Assembly (NCBI GenBank): GCA_039024435.1
Contig: JBCCQH010000007.1
Span: 38,194 to 102,193, forward strand
Origin: JBCCQH01 sp039024435
Lineage (GTDB): Bacteria > Bacteroidota > Bacteroidia > J057 > JADKCL01
Reading direction: 5' to 3'
Length of the DNA: 64,000 nucleotides
Shown: piece by piece, positions 53,465 through 61,254 of the stretch
Position numbering within the stretch: the stretch's first letter is position 1
Layout: each line of letters opens with the position of its first letter
Position numbers and translations under genes: made by a program
The notes under the pieces: generated by a model
The model's database searches: none
What the model was told of the DNA's origin: nothing
What the model saw: only the letters and a program-made list of their open reading frames with translations

Positions 53465-53907
53465 AATGTTTGGGCGTTGGGTTGGGGAACGTCACAACAT
53501 TCTTCCTCGTCGCACTGGCAATAGCGTCGATTGTAAAGGTGGAGGCCCACCAGGGCGAGGGCGGGCAGGTAGATGGCTTCTTCGGGCAGGTGCAACAGGC
53601 CCACTTTTTCATTTATGATGACCAGGGCCAGGCCCAACCAACTCCCAATCAGGGCGTAGCGCATCCAGTTTTTCGACGTATTGCGCGCCGACCAAGCTAC
53701 CGCGAGGAGGGACACCGCAAGAAAAATGATATCGATGGTCCCCCACCACAGGGGGCTGGCGTGGGCGTGCCCGTGCTCATGCCCGTGTTCGTGGGCGCCG
53801 GCATGGGCAATAAAGATGAACGGCGTCGCCACACAATGAATCAGGCACAGCCCGCTGGCCAGGGCTCCCCAGGTATCCGAACGCTTAAAATTGAATGTAG
53901 TTGCCAT
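53461..53907 (-). CDS. MerC-like membrane protein with His-rich loop
   Basis: 148 residues with four predicted membrane segments. The MerC signature GLCLIHCVATPF (Cys/His metal pair in the first helix) is followed by a His-rich loop, GAHEHGHEHGHAHASP. The C-terminus is Cys-rich (YCQCDEEECCDV). MerC proteins import mercury in resistance operons, but MerC-domain proteins also occur in zinc-responsive loci, where zinc import is a reasonable guess. ATG at 53907 is used; the TTG at 53913 lacks support. The operon is preceded by a palindrome at a promoter. Confidence 0.85.
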   Translation of the reverse strand: MATTFNFKRSDTWGALASGLCLIHCVATPFIFIAHAGAHEHGHEHGHAHASPLWWGTIDIIFLAVSLLAVAWSARNTSKNWMRYALIGSWLGLALVIINEKVGLLHLPEEAIYLPALALVGLHLYNRRYCQCDEEECCDVPQPNAQTL

Positions 53908-54074
53908 GGACAATTGTGGTATTCAAATCGTGAACAATGCGCTTGGGCAATCCGTGAATTTCCGATTTCTCTGCACAATCGCAACAATAAATATCAACTT
54001 TCCGATGGAAGCTCTTTCATTGCGTCTTGCGTGGGATCAAGTCGGTAACCAGATCTGCTCCGAATTTGGTTTCA

Positions 54075-54082
54075 CAAAAGTA
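54075..54082 (-). promoter_or_regulatory. -7 promoter element TACTTTTG of merC-DUF1826
   Basis: Exact TAnnTTTG match on the minus strand, about 170 bases upstream of the merC ATG. The palindrome at 54101-54115 lies 18 bases further upstream, where the -33 element would be. The intervening 53914-54070 contains no credible gene. Confidence 0.45.
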
Positions 54083-54100
54083 TCCTCAATTTATCATTTA

Positions 54101-54115
54101 CGCAACATTGTTGCA
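54101..54115. promoter_or_regulatory. 7-1-7 palindrome, putative Zur (Fur-family) operator 2
   Basis: CGCAACATTGTTGCA matches operator 1 at 14 of 15 positions; the inner 13 bases are a perfect palindrome. It overlaps the expected -33 region of the minus-strand promoter that would serve merC-DUF1826. Confidence 0.6.
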
Positions 54116-54183
54116 AAGCGGAAAGGTATTTTCTATCCCAGGCGTCTTCGCACGCCAAATTCACCGGCCATGCGCAACTTTGA

Positions 54184-54588
54184 TCAGCGATTCAGGAGAT
54201 TAGCCACCCGCCATTCCACGACCGCCAATCCTCCCACCAAAGCAATTTCCCCCACAAAATAGCCCATGCCCCAGACCGTCAACTCTTCGAAATGGACGGC
54301 GATCAGCACCAGGGAGAACACACAGTACGCCCAATTTGCCCGGGCAATGATTCGGACGAATTGTCCCCAAGGCGCCCGATTTCGGAGATACAGCGCCAAG
54401 TTGTAGACCGCGAACAACCCCGGCACCAAGGCCATCACGTAGAGGGTTCCCCGGGGCATACCTATGATCTCCGGAAACGCCGGCAACCCCCAGCCGAGCA
54501 GTACCGCCGATAGCAAAGCACCCAGCCCGTCCAGTAAAAACAGGTTCCGGGGATTTCGGCGCAAAGCAGCGATGAGAGGGACGATCAT
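54184..54588 (-). CDS. small integral membrane protein
   Basis: About 134 residues from MIVPLIAALRRNPRNLFLLDG; a TTG at 54615 would add nine residues. Four hydrophobic stretches are evident (about 20-35, 50-70, 85-105, 112-130). A conserved-looking phrase is PAFPEIIGMPRGTLYVMALVPGLFAVYNL. Family not recognised. It lies upstream of operator 2 and on the same strand, but its stop precedes the operator, so it is not part of that operon. Confidence 0.65.
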   Translation of the reverse strand: MIVPLIAALRRNPRNLFLLDGLGALLSAVLLGWGLPAFPEIIGMPRGTLYVMALVPGLFAVYNLALYLRNRAPWGQFVRIIARANWAYCVFSLVLIAVHFEELTVWGMGYFVGEIALVGGLAVVEWRVANLLNR

Positions 54589-54728
54589 AGCGATGGGAAT
54601 TGGATCCAGGAGCAAGTTAGCGATTGTTGCGGAGGGTTGGGTTTTGCTTGAACGGAGGATTTTCCCTGCCCCGAATGGTCGTTTTCCGCAAGCGGAGGCT
54701 CCTGTTTTGCCGGATCGCGAGGGGCGAT

Positions 54729-54736
54729 TATCTTTG
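54729..54736 (+). promoter_or_regulatory. -7 promoter element TATCTTTG of the glycosyltransferase operon
   Basis: Exact TAnnTTTG match 25 bases before the GTG at 54762; it rules out translation from the upstream in-frame ATG at 54624. Confidence 0.55.
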
Positions 54737-54761
54737 CAGTCGAAGAATTCATCGCAATCCA

Positions 54762-55907
54762 GTGAGCAAGATTGTCATCATCGGACCGGCCCATCCCCTG
54801 CGCGGGGGCATTGCGGCCCTCAATGAGCGCCTCGCCCAGGCCTTGCAGTCCGCAGGCCACGAAGTCGTCCTTTACTCTTTCTCATTGCAGTACCCCGGCT
54901 TCCTGTTTCCCGGCAAAACCCAGTTTACCGACGATCCCGCTCCGGCCGACCTTACGATCCGCACCCGCATCAATTCGGTCAATCCCTTCAACTGGTGGGC
55001 GGTGGGCAAGGCCATTCGCCGGGAAGCGGCCGATCTGGTCATCGTGCGGTTTTGGTTGCCCTTTATGGGGCCCTCGCTGGGGACCATCCTCCGGCGGGTG
55101 CGCAAGTCGCGGTCCACGAAGGTGGTCTGCATTGCGGACAACATCATTCCCCACGAAAAGCGCCCGGGCGATCGCCCCTTTACCCGCTATTTTCTCAAGC
55201 CGGTGCAGGGCCTCCTGGCGATGTCGCGCTCGGTTCTGCAGGATTTGGACCAGTTTGACCGGGGGAAGCCGCGGATTTTTTCTCCGCATCCCATTTACGA
55301 CAGCTACGGCGCGTGGATGGAAAAATCGGCGGCGCGGCAGGCCTTGGACCTGGAAGAAGCCGGGCGCTACGTGTTGTTTTTTGGCTTTGTCCGCGACTAC
55401 AAAGGGCTGGATTTGCTCCTGGAAGCGATGGGTGATCCCCGGGTGCGGCAGTTGGGTGTCCAGGTGATCATCGCGGGTGAATACTACGCCGATCCGGCGC
55501 CCTACGAAGAAATCATCGCGCGCCAGGGCATCGCCGACCGGGTGGTCAAAACCCAAGGCTTCATACCGAATGATGCCGTCCGCCAGTATTTTTGCGCCTC
55601 CGATATGGTGGTGCAGCCCTACAAAAGCGCGACCCAGAGCGGAGTGACCCAGATCGCTTACCATTTTGTGCGGCCAATGCTGGTGACCGAGGTGGGCGGC
55701 CTACCGGAAATTGTGCCCCACAACCGGGCGGGTTACGTAGTGCCGGTGGCGGCGGCCGCGATTGCGGATGCATTGGTGGATTTCTACGAAAATGAGCGCG
55801 AAGCTGAGTTCACCGAGAATGTCGCCGAGGAGAAAAAGCGCTTCGGTTGGGACCATTTTGTTACCCAGCTCTTCACCCTGGCGGAGCAAATCGAGCCGCG
55901 CCGATGA
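54762..55907 (+). CDS. glycosyltransferase family 4
   Basis: About 381 residues, GT-B fold, cytoplasmic or membrane-associated transfer of a sugar from a nucleotide donor. The GTG start gives SKIVIIGPAHPLRGGIAALNERL, a typical GT4 N-terminus with a GG loop. The donor site is near residues 285-300 (VQPYKSATQSGVTQIAYHF, an EX7E-like region ending in EVGGLPEIV). The preceding FVRDYKGLDLLLEAM is the family linker. It overlaps the downstream phosphatase gene by four bases. The product may be a cell-surface polysaccharide or LPS. Confidence 0.9.
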   Translation: MSKIVIIGPAHPLRGGIAALNERLAQALQSAGHEVVLYSFSLQYPGFLFPGKTQFTDDPAPADLTIRTRINSVNPFNWWAVGKAIRREAADLVIVRFWLPFMGPSLGTILRRVRKSRSTKVVCIADNIIPHEKRPGDRPFTRYFLKPVQGLLAMSRSVLQDLDQFDRGKPRIFSPHPIYDSYGAWMEKSAARQALDLEEAGRYVLFFGFVRDYKGLDLLLEAMGDPRVRQLGVQVIIAGEYYADPAPYEEIIARQGIADRVVKTQGFIPNDAVRQYFCASDMVVQPYKSATQSGVTQIAYHFVRPMLVTEVGGLPEIVPHNRAGYVVPVAAAAIADALVDFYENEREAEFTENVAEEKKRFGWDHFVTQLFTLAEQIEPRR

Positions 55908-56458
55908 GCCCCCTCGACCTTTCCCAAATTGATCGGACCTGGACCCTGTTTCTGGACCGGGATGGCGTGATCAACCGGCGGATCGTCGACGGCTACGTGC
56001 GCAACTGGTCCGAGTGGGAGTGGCGACCGGGGGTCAAAGCAGCAATTGCAGAATTTTCCCGGCGGTTTGGGCGGGTGATCGTCGTCACCAATCAGCGGGG
56101 CATCGCCCGGGGATTGATGAGCGAGGCGGACTTGGCGGAGATTCACCGGCGGATGATTGCGGAAGTGGAAGCGGCCGGTGGGCACTTGGATGCGGTCTTT
56201 CATTGCCCGGAGGGAGATGATCGCGCCCCGTGTCGCAAACCCAATCCGGGGATGTTGTTTCGCGCGGCCGATGAATTTCCCGCATTGCGCTGGCAAAAGT
56301 GTCTCATGGTGGGCGACGCGCGCAGCGACATGGAAATGGCCTGGACGGTGGGGATTTACGCGGTTTTCATCGGGAAACCGGAAGCGGAACTGCGGGAAAA
56401 AGTGGATCTGAGCTTTCCCGGATTGCCGGAGTTGGCGGCGGCGATCAGGAAACGATGA
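55904..56458 (+). CDS. HAD-family phosphatase, GmhB-like
   Basis: 184 residues. HAD motif I is LFLDRDGVINRR, motif II VVTNQRGIARG, and motif III/IV CRKPNPGM with MVGDARSDMEMA. The HCPEGDDRAPCRKP segment is a shortened version of the zinc loop of GmhB. The expected reaction is dephosphorylation of heptose 1,7-bisphosphate or histidinol phosphate; the neighbouring glycosyltransferase favours heptose/LPS. Start ATGA overlaps the glycosyltransferase stop. The 3' end overlaps the convergent small gene by 14 bases. Confidence 0.85.
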   Translation: MSPLDLSQIDRTWTLFLDRDGVINRRIVDGYVRNWSEWEWRPGVKAAIAEFSRRFGRVIVVTNQRGIARGLMSEADLAEIHRRMIAEVEAAGGHLDAVFHCPEGDDRAPCRKPNPGMLFRAADEFPALRWQKCLMVGDARSDMEMAWTVGIYAVFIGKPEAELREKVDLSFPGLPELAAAIRKR

Positions 56459-56627
56459 AGGCGAGGGTCATGAGGATTCCGGAAATCGTCACGCACAGCA
56501 GGATGAATCCCATTCCTTTGAGAAAATTGAGATCACCTTTGCGGGTACCGACATTGATGTACCAGAGAATGCCGACCAACAGCACAAGCCACGCAATACC
56601 GACAATTATGACCGAAGCAATACTCAT
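56445..56627 (-). CDS. small two-helix membrane protein
   Basis: 60 residues from MSIASVIIVGIAWLVLLVGI. Two membrane helices (4-24 and 38-58) are joined by a short basic loop (NVGTRKGDLNFLKG). The longer frame upstream (to 57128) overlaps the divergent methyltransferase and lacks membrane or family character, so only this 3' part is called. Not recognised; convergent with the GmhB-like gene, overlapping its end. Confidence 0.6.
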   Translation of the reverse strand: MSIASVIIVGIAWLVLLVGILWYINVGTRKGDLNFLKGMGFILLCVTISGILMTLAFIVS

Positions 56628-56747
56628 TGAACTAAATTCTAATATGGACAGAGGGCGAGTTCGGAAGTAGAGTAAAAGAGAAACCAGTTGCGGAGCCGGT
56701 TGTTCAATTTCCTCCCATTTCAGTTTTAAATTTCCGAGATTTGCCGC

Positions 56748-57326
56748 ATGGCCGAAATCAATGGTGCTTTTTGGGAGAAAAACTGGGCCCGGGGGCGCAC
56801 CCCGTGGGACATGGGCCAAGCTTCGCCCGCCTTGGTCGCCTACGTGGAACAGCTTGCGGACAAGAACCGGCGGATTTTGGTGCCGGGCGCGGGCAGTGGG
56901 CACGAAGCGGCCTGGTTCCTCGCCCATGGATACCCCAATGTGCATTTCCTTGACATTGCCCCGACGGCGATTGCCACCGTGCGGGCCAATGTTCCCGACT
57001 ATCCCGCCGCGCAACTGATCGAAGGGGATTTCTTTGCCCACACCGGCACGTACGACCTCATCTTGGAGCAAACGTTTTTTTGCGCTTTGCCGCCGGCGTT
57101 GCGGCCGGACTACGCCCAGAAGATGCACGAACTGTTGGTGCCGGGCGGGACCTTAGCCGGTTTGCTGTTTGACTTTCCGTTGGCCGGAGGGCCGCCCTTT
57201 GGGGGCAATGCGGAGGAGTACCGGGGCTATTTTGCGCCTTATTTCACGATCAAGACAATGGAGCGGGCCTACAATTCGATCAAGCCACGGGCGGGGGCGG
57301 AACTGTTTTTCATTTTGCGGAAATGA
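56748..57326 (+). CDS. TPMT-family thiol/SAM methyltransferase
   Basis: 192 residues. The TPMT pattern starts with FWEKNWARGRTPWDMGQASPAL, then SAM motif I RILVPGAGSGHEAAWF, VHFLDIAPTAI and ILEQTFFCALPP. Family members methylate thiols, halides or metalloids. GAGATTTG, one mismatch from TAnnTTTG, ends four bases before the ATG, again a near-leaderless layout. The 3' end overlaps the next gene by four bases. Confidence 0.92.
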   Translation: MAEINGAFWEKNWARGRTPWDMGQASPALVAYVEQLADKNRRILVPGAGSGHEAAWFLAHGYPNVHFLDIAPTAIATVRANVPDYPAAQLIEGDFFAHTGTYDLILEQTFFCALPPALRPDYAQKMHELLVPGGTLAGLLFDFPLAGGPPFGGNAEEYRGYFAPYFTIKTMERAYNSIKPRAGAELFFILRK

Positions 57327-57973
57327 TGGGGGCGGTGAAATGGGGGATCATCGGCCTTGCTGCCCTGCTTGGCAGTTTGGGGGTAAACTTGCCGAAGATC
57401 AATCTTGAGTACAGCGTGGAAGGACTGACCGTGGCCGCGGAGGTTGTGGCCTGCGGGCAGTTGCTCGATGCCGTGACGGCAGCAGATAGCCGTTCGGGAT
57501 CTTTTACGCGCAGCCGGCTCCGGGTGACCTTTGCCATCAAAGGCGCTGCGGTCGGGGACACCCTGGAGCTCACCTGGTGGAGCGAAGCGGAAACGGCCTT
57601 GCCGCAGGAGGGCTTATTTTTTCTCGAATCGATCCCTGCGCCGTCCACAAAGGAAGCGCCGGCCGTTGTCTACCGTCCGTTGCGGCCCTTGGTAGGGCCG
57701 AGTTTTCGCTGGTTGGACCTGGCGGCGCCAACTTCGGTGCTGACCGGCCACGGATTTCGCCGGCTCACCACCGAAGCGGAAATCGTCCACGCTTGTCGCC
57801 GCACCGCCGCCGCGGAGCGGGAATACCGGAATCAAAACTGGGGAGAAGCACCCAAATTGGGGTATCTGAAGGTTCCGGGGGATACTGAGGCATTTGCGCA
57901 TTTGTATGCGGGCAGTGCGTGCTACTTGGTCGTACCGCGATTCATGTTTCGGGAAGCGAAGGAAACCCCATAG
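57323..57973 (+). CDS. exported protein of unknown function
   Basis: 216 residues with a short hydrophobic N-terminus (GAVKWGIIGLAALLGSLGV) that may be a signal or anchor. The body (SRLRVTFAIKGAAVGDTLELTWWSEAETALPQEGLFFLES) resembles small beta proteins such as DUF-type NTR or lipoprotein domains, but no family is recognised. ATG overlaps the methyltransferase stop (ATGATGG), so it is coupled to it. The role is unknown. Confidence 0.65.
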   Translation: MMGAVKWGIIGLAALLGSLGVNLPKINLEYSVEGLTVAAEVVACGQLLDAVTAADSRSGSFTRSRLRVTFAIKGAAVGDTLELTWWSEAETALPQEGLFFLESIPAPSTKEAPAVVYRPLRPLVGPSFRWLDLAAPTSVLTGHGFRRLTTEAEIVHACRRTAAAEREYRNQNWGEAPKLGYLKVPGDTEAFAHLYAGSACYLVVPRFMFREAKETP

Positions 57974-58033
57974 GATTAGGGCGACGTGATGCCGGAGCGC
58001 AATCCCATCGTTTACGCCCGGCCCCACAGAAAA

Positions 58034-58057
58034 TCCCCCGGCAAATGTACCGGGGGA
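58034..58057 (-). terminator. Rho-independent terminator of the sigma-MbnPH-YHYH operon
   Basis: The 8-bp stem TCCCCCGG with CCGGGGGA has an 8-base loop and is followed on the minus strand by TTTTC. It is 44 bases past the YHYH stop codon. Confidence 0.75.
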
Positions 58058-58101
58058 AAAGGATTTCATTGCGGAAGCAAACAACCGGACCGCGTCATTT
58101 C

Positions 58102-59463
58102 TCAGTGGGCGATCACCACCTTGCGGGTGGCCTGGTGCGCGCCTTGGGTGACCCGAATCAGGTAGGTGCCGGAGTAGACCGTCTCCACCTCAAAATAGGC
58201 AATGGTGCTGCCGGCGGGGATCAGCTTTTCTGCGATGACCTTGCCGCGCAGGTCCATCAGTTGGATGCGGGCGTTTTCGGTAAGCAAGCCGCCCAGTTGC
58301 ACCGCCACCAGGTCGGCGGCGGGATTCGGGACGATATTAAAGCCTGGCAAGGCATCCTCGTCAATCGCGGTGGCCCCGGTGTACACCGTGGTGGGCTCGG
58401 TGATGGAATTGACGCTGCGGTTGGTCGCATTGCCGTAAAAAGTGGGCCCGACTGCGTAGGGGTAAGCCGAATTCCAGTTTGCATCCACGGTGGCAAAGTA
58501 GGCGTAGGTACCGTTTGGGTACTCGGGCGTTCGGCACCAGCGGCCATTGTGCTCGTCGAGGACATCGGTGGCGGGGCTGGCGTTGAATTCGTAGTCCTCC
58601 CGGAAATAGCCCAGGAAGTAGGTCGCATCCACGGCGGGGCCGGGATCAACCGACTGCCCGTTGGGACCGAGGGTGCGCTGGGTGATATTGCGGAGCGAGT
58701 AGCCCGACTTCATCCGGACGATGGGGCCGGTTCCATTGGTGTCTTGGTGGGCGTAGGCGCCGTAGATCGGGAAACCGTCGTAGGCAAATCCGATCAGCGG
58801 CGAGTGCTGGGTGCTGTCGATGGCGTAGAGGCCGTCGGCGTCGTAGAGGTTGCACACCATCGAGACAACTTGGAGATCGAGCTTGAAGGCGGAGGGATTC
58901 TGGTGGTGGTGGTAGTTGCCCATTGCCGGATGGCCTTTTGAGCAGTCAAAGCCGGGGCGTTCGGCCGGGATCGCATCGCGGTTCCAGTCCTGGCTCGCGC
59001 CGGGGCCTCCCGGACAGGGCGGATTGCCGGGGCCGCCGCAAAGGGCATTGGTGGTGGGGTTCCAGGCAACGCCGTCGCGGTAGTCAAACAGCGCGACGCC
59101 ATTGATGAAGATCCCAATGTTGCCCGGTGTGGTGGCGATTGGGTTTCCGGTATTCGGCTGGGGATTGAGGGGAAGCTGAAAAATCGAATTTTGGTTTTGC
59201 GCCTGGGAGGGGTTTCCGTCGAGGAAGGGCCCGGTCGGGTAGGAAGGAATCCCGGTTGCGGTGATGTACACAAAGTCATTTGAATACTCCACGCGCTGGC
59301 AATTGACCAAGATGCCGTTGCCGATGGTGGTAGAGTTGCCTTGCACGTAATAGCTTCCGGTCAAGGTTGTGTTTTGCAAGAAGCTGGTGATCGCCGGATT
59401 GGACTGGGAGAAGCCCAGGGAAGCGCCGGCGAAAAGGAGGAGCAACAGGAGAATTTTTTTCAT
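58102..59463 (-). CDS. secreted YHYH-domain protein with T9SS tail
   Basis: About 453 residues from MKKILLLLLLFAGASLGFSQ; the frame upstream (to 59682) is not translated plausibly. The YHYH domain is recognised by GHPAMGNYHHHQNPSAF (a YHHH variant), SPLIGFAYDGFPIYGAY and LDEHNGRWC...NGTYAYFAT. The His cluster is probably metal-binding. The C-terminus IVPNPAADLVAVQLGG...TRKVVIAH is a T9SS type A domain. Last gene of the ECF-sigma/MbnPH operon, 43 bases after the MbnH stop, so copper binding at the cell surface is a reasonable inference. Confidence 0.85.
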   Translation of the reverse strand: MKKILLLLLLFAGASLGFSQSNPAITSFLQNTTLTGSYYVQGNSTTIGNGILVNCQRVEYSNDFVYITATGIPSYPTGPFLDGNPSQAQNQNSIFQLPLNPQPNTGNPIATTPGNIGIFINGVALFDYRDGVAWNPTTNALCGGPGNPPCPGGPGASQDWNRDAIPAERPGFDCSKGHPAMGNYHHHQNPSAFKLDLQVVSMVCNLYDADGLYAIDSTQHSPLIGFAYDGFPIYGAYAHQDTNGTGPIVRMKSGYSLRNITQRTLGPNGQSVDPGPAVDATYFLGYFREDYEFNASPATDVLDEHNGRWCRTPEYPNGTYAYFATVDANWNSAYPYAVGPTFYGNATNRSVNSITEPTTVYTGATAIDEDALPGFNIVPNPAADLVAVQLGGLLTENARIQLMDLRGKVIAEKLIPAGSTIAYFEVETVYSGTYLIRVTQGAHQATRKVVIAH

Positions 59464-59506
59464 GGTGATTGCAGATATGGGATTGACCTTTATGCATTGG
59501 ACCCGG

Positions 59507-60547
59507 CTAAGGGGAATTTCCTTCGGGAGGAAAGAAAAAATCTTTTGGGAACCAATGTTGAGGGTTAAACACAAAGTTTTTGTCGTTGAGGGTGTGTAAA
59601 AACGCAATGAGATCGGTTTTTTCGTCGGAATTGAGTCGGAGACCGCCGCGCAATTCGGGCGGGACTTCGGCGTTGGGCGCAATGCCCTCGGTGTAGTGAT
59701 CGAGCACGTGGCGCAGTTTGGGGAAGCGCCCGTCGTGCATGTAGGGGAAGGTGTAGCGCAGATTGCGGAGCGAAGGCACCTTGAATCGTTGGGTGTCGGC
59801 AGCCCGCTGGGTGATCCCGGCCCGGCCGGAATCGTTCAGCAAGGGATTGAGGGGGAGGCCGTTGCGGGAAAATTGGTAGCGGGTAAAGAGCGGTTCGGCG
59901 TGACAGGAGCTGCAATTGGCCTGGTAGAGGCGGTAGCCGGCGGCTTCCTGCGGAGTGTAGGCCGCTTCACCGCGCTGCACACTGTCGTATTTGGCTTCGG
60001 CCGAAACCAGGGTCAGCTCGAATTGGGCCAGGGATTTCAGCATTTGTTCCCCGGTGATGGGCGCCGCGCCGAAGGCTTTGGCAAAGGCGGAGCTGTAGCG
60101 GGGAATTCGGTTCAGTTTTTCCACAACGTGACCGATTTCTTCGTCCATTTCTCGGGGATCGCTGATCGGGGCCAGAGCGAGCATGTCCAAATGGCTCACC
60201 GCGCCGTCCCACATCAGGTCTTGCTGCCAGGCGAGATTGAACAGTGCCGGAGCGTTGCGGGTCCCGATTTGGTCGTTGATTCCGTGGCTGAGGGGATGAT
60301 CGGTGTGGGCAAAGGCATTGAAGGGCGAATGGCAGGACGCACAGGAAGTACTGCTGTCCCGGGACAAGACCGGATCGTAAAACAGCGCCCGTCCGAGTTG
60401 GACTTTGCGGGCGTCGAGGGGATTGCGGGAAAATTCGTAGCGGGTGGCGGGAAAATGGGCGGGGGTGTCCAGCGTGCGCCAAGGCAGGGCGGCCACTCCG
60501 AGGGAGAGGAAACCGAGTCCGGCGAGGATGAATGCGCGTGCCTTCAT
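59507..60547 (-). CDS. diheme cytochrome c peroxidase/MauG-type protein, MbnH-like
   Basis: 346 residues with an N-terminal signal (RAFILAGLGFLSLGVAAL). Two c-type heme sites are present: CASCH at 69-73 and CSSCH at 212-216. Other family marks are VQLGRALFYDPVLSRD, GTRNAPALFN and VPSLRNLRYTFPYMHDG. In methylotrophs MbnH is a diheme enzyme that oxidises a Trp of MbnP to kynurenine to build a copper site. The start overlaps the MbnP stop (ATGA), strongly supporting a MbnH role over a plain peroxidase. Confidence 0.9.
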   Translation of the reverse strand: MKARAFILAGLGFLSLGVAALPWRTLDTPAHFPATRYEFSRNPLDARKVQLGRALFYDPVLSRDSSTSCASCHSPFNAFAHTDHPLSHGINDQIGTRNAPALFNLAWQQDLMWDGAVSHLDMLALAPISDPREMDEEIGHVVEKLNRIPRYSSAFAKAFGAAPITGEQMLKSLAQFELTLVSAEAKYDSVQRGEAAYTPQEAAGYRLYQANCSSCHAEPLFTRYQFSRNGLPLNPLLNDSGRAGITQRAADTQRFKVPSLRNLRYTFPYMHDGRFPKLRHVLDHYTEGIAPNAEVPPELRGGLRLNSDEKTDLIAFLHTLNDKNFVFNPQHWFPKDFFFPPEGNSP

Positions 60548-61254
60548 GGCCGGACGGATTTCAGGGTGGCGCCGAGCAACTGCGACATTTCGTGGGCTTT
60601 CGCTCCTGGACGCATGATGCGGTAGTCGGCTTGCAAGTTGACGGCGGAAAAGAACGCATCCAGCGGGATGTCCACGACCAGCGGGGCTCCCGGCGATACC
60701 GCCAACTGCACCGGAACCGCCGAAAGGTAGGGAGATCGATAGCCTCCGAGGTGGAATTGGAACTGGTGATCCTGGGTCGGGATAGCCGTCGCCCGGCCTT
60801 CGAGCTTGCAGTTGATGTAGCCGCTTTGCCACGCCCAATACATCCCCGTGGTGGGGTCAAGATCGCCGCCGTAGGCGCCGGATACATTGACCGTGCTGTC
60901 GAGGCCCAGGGTAAAGCGGATTTCGTCGACTTGGGTCTCCGCCGGCATTTCCAGCGGGATCGGGTGGATGCTTCCGTTTTTGGCGTCGAGCAGGCAGGGA
61001 GCGGACGCCGTCGCGGTGAGGCATTGGCCACGGGAGTACACCCTGAGGTCAGACACGTAACAGCGAATCTTGCTGAAGACAATTGTGTCCGCGCCGGAAG
61101 CCGTTGGGTAGGGCTTTTCCAGGACCACCGGCTGACCTTGCCAGACCAAGCGGATCGTCATTTCGCCTCCGCCCGCGTGCAGCACTTGGGCACAAATCAG
61201 CCAGCCCAGCAGGATTGCTCCGATTCGGTGCGCTATGGTCGGGTGGGGCATCAT
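60544..61254 (-). CDS. MbnP-like copper-binding protein
   Basis: 236 residues with a signal peptide (IGAILLGWLICAQVLHA). MbnP family marks are IRCYVSDLRVY, ETQVDEIRFTLGLDSTVNVSG, GMYWAWQSGYINCKLEG and FQFHLGGY. Trp140 and Trp142 in the WAW motif include the position that MbnH oxidises in known MbnP. The protein should bind copper in the periplasm after that modification. It overlaps both the Spy-like gene upstream and the MbnH-like gene downstream by four bases. Confidence 0.88.
   Translation of the reverse strand: MMPHPTIAHRIGAILLGWLICAQVLHAGGGEMTIRLVWQGQPVVLEKPYPTASGADTIVFSKIRCYVSDLRVYSRGQCLTATASAPCLLDAKNGSIHPIPLEMPAETQVDEIRFTLGLDSTVNVSGAYGGDLDPTTGMYWAWQSGYINCKLEGRATAIPTQDHQFQFHLGGYRSPYLSAVPVQLAVSPGAPLVVDIPLDAFFSAVNLQADYRIMRPGAKAHEMSQLLGATLKSVRP

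Noticed and set aside
53914..54040. Minus-strand frame between operator 2 and merC reading VDIYCCDCAEKSEIHGLP, which looked like a Fur/Zur C-terminal zinc motif
   Set aside because: The frame is only about 42 codons between stops, has no start codon and no upstream Fur-like N-terminal domain in any frame; probably chance.
53891..54262. Plus-strand 123-residue frame
   Set aside because: It overlaps merC, its promoter and operator 2, and shows no family or signal features.
56628..57128. N-terminal extension of the small membrane protein frame
   Set aside because: Antisense to the TPMT gene and without domain character; only the last 60 codons look like a real protein.
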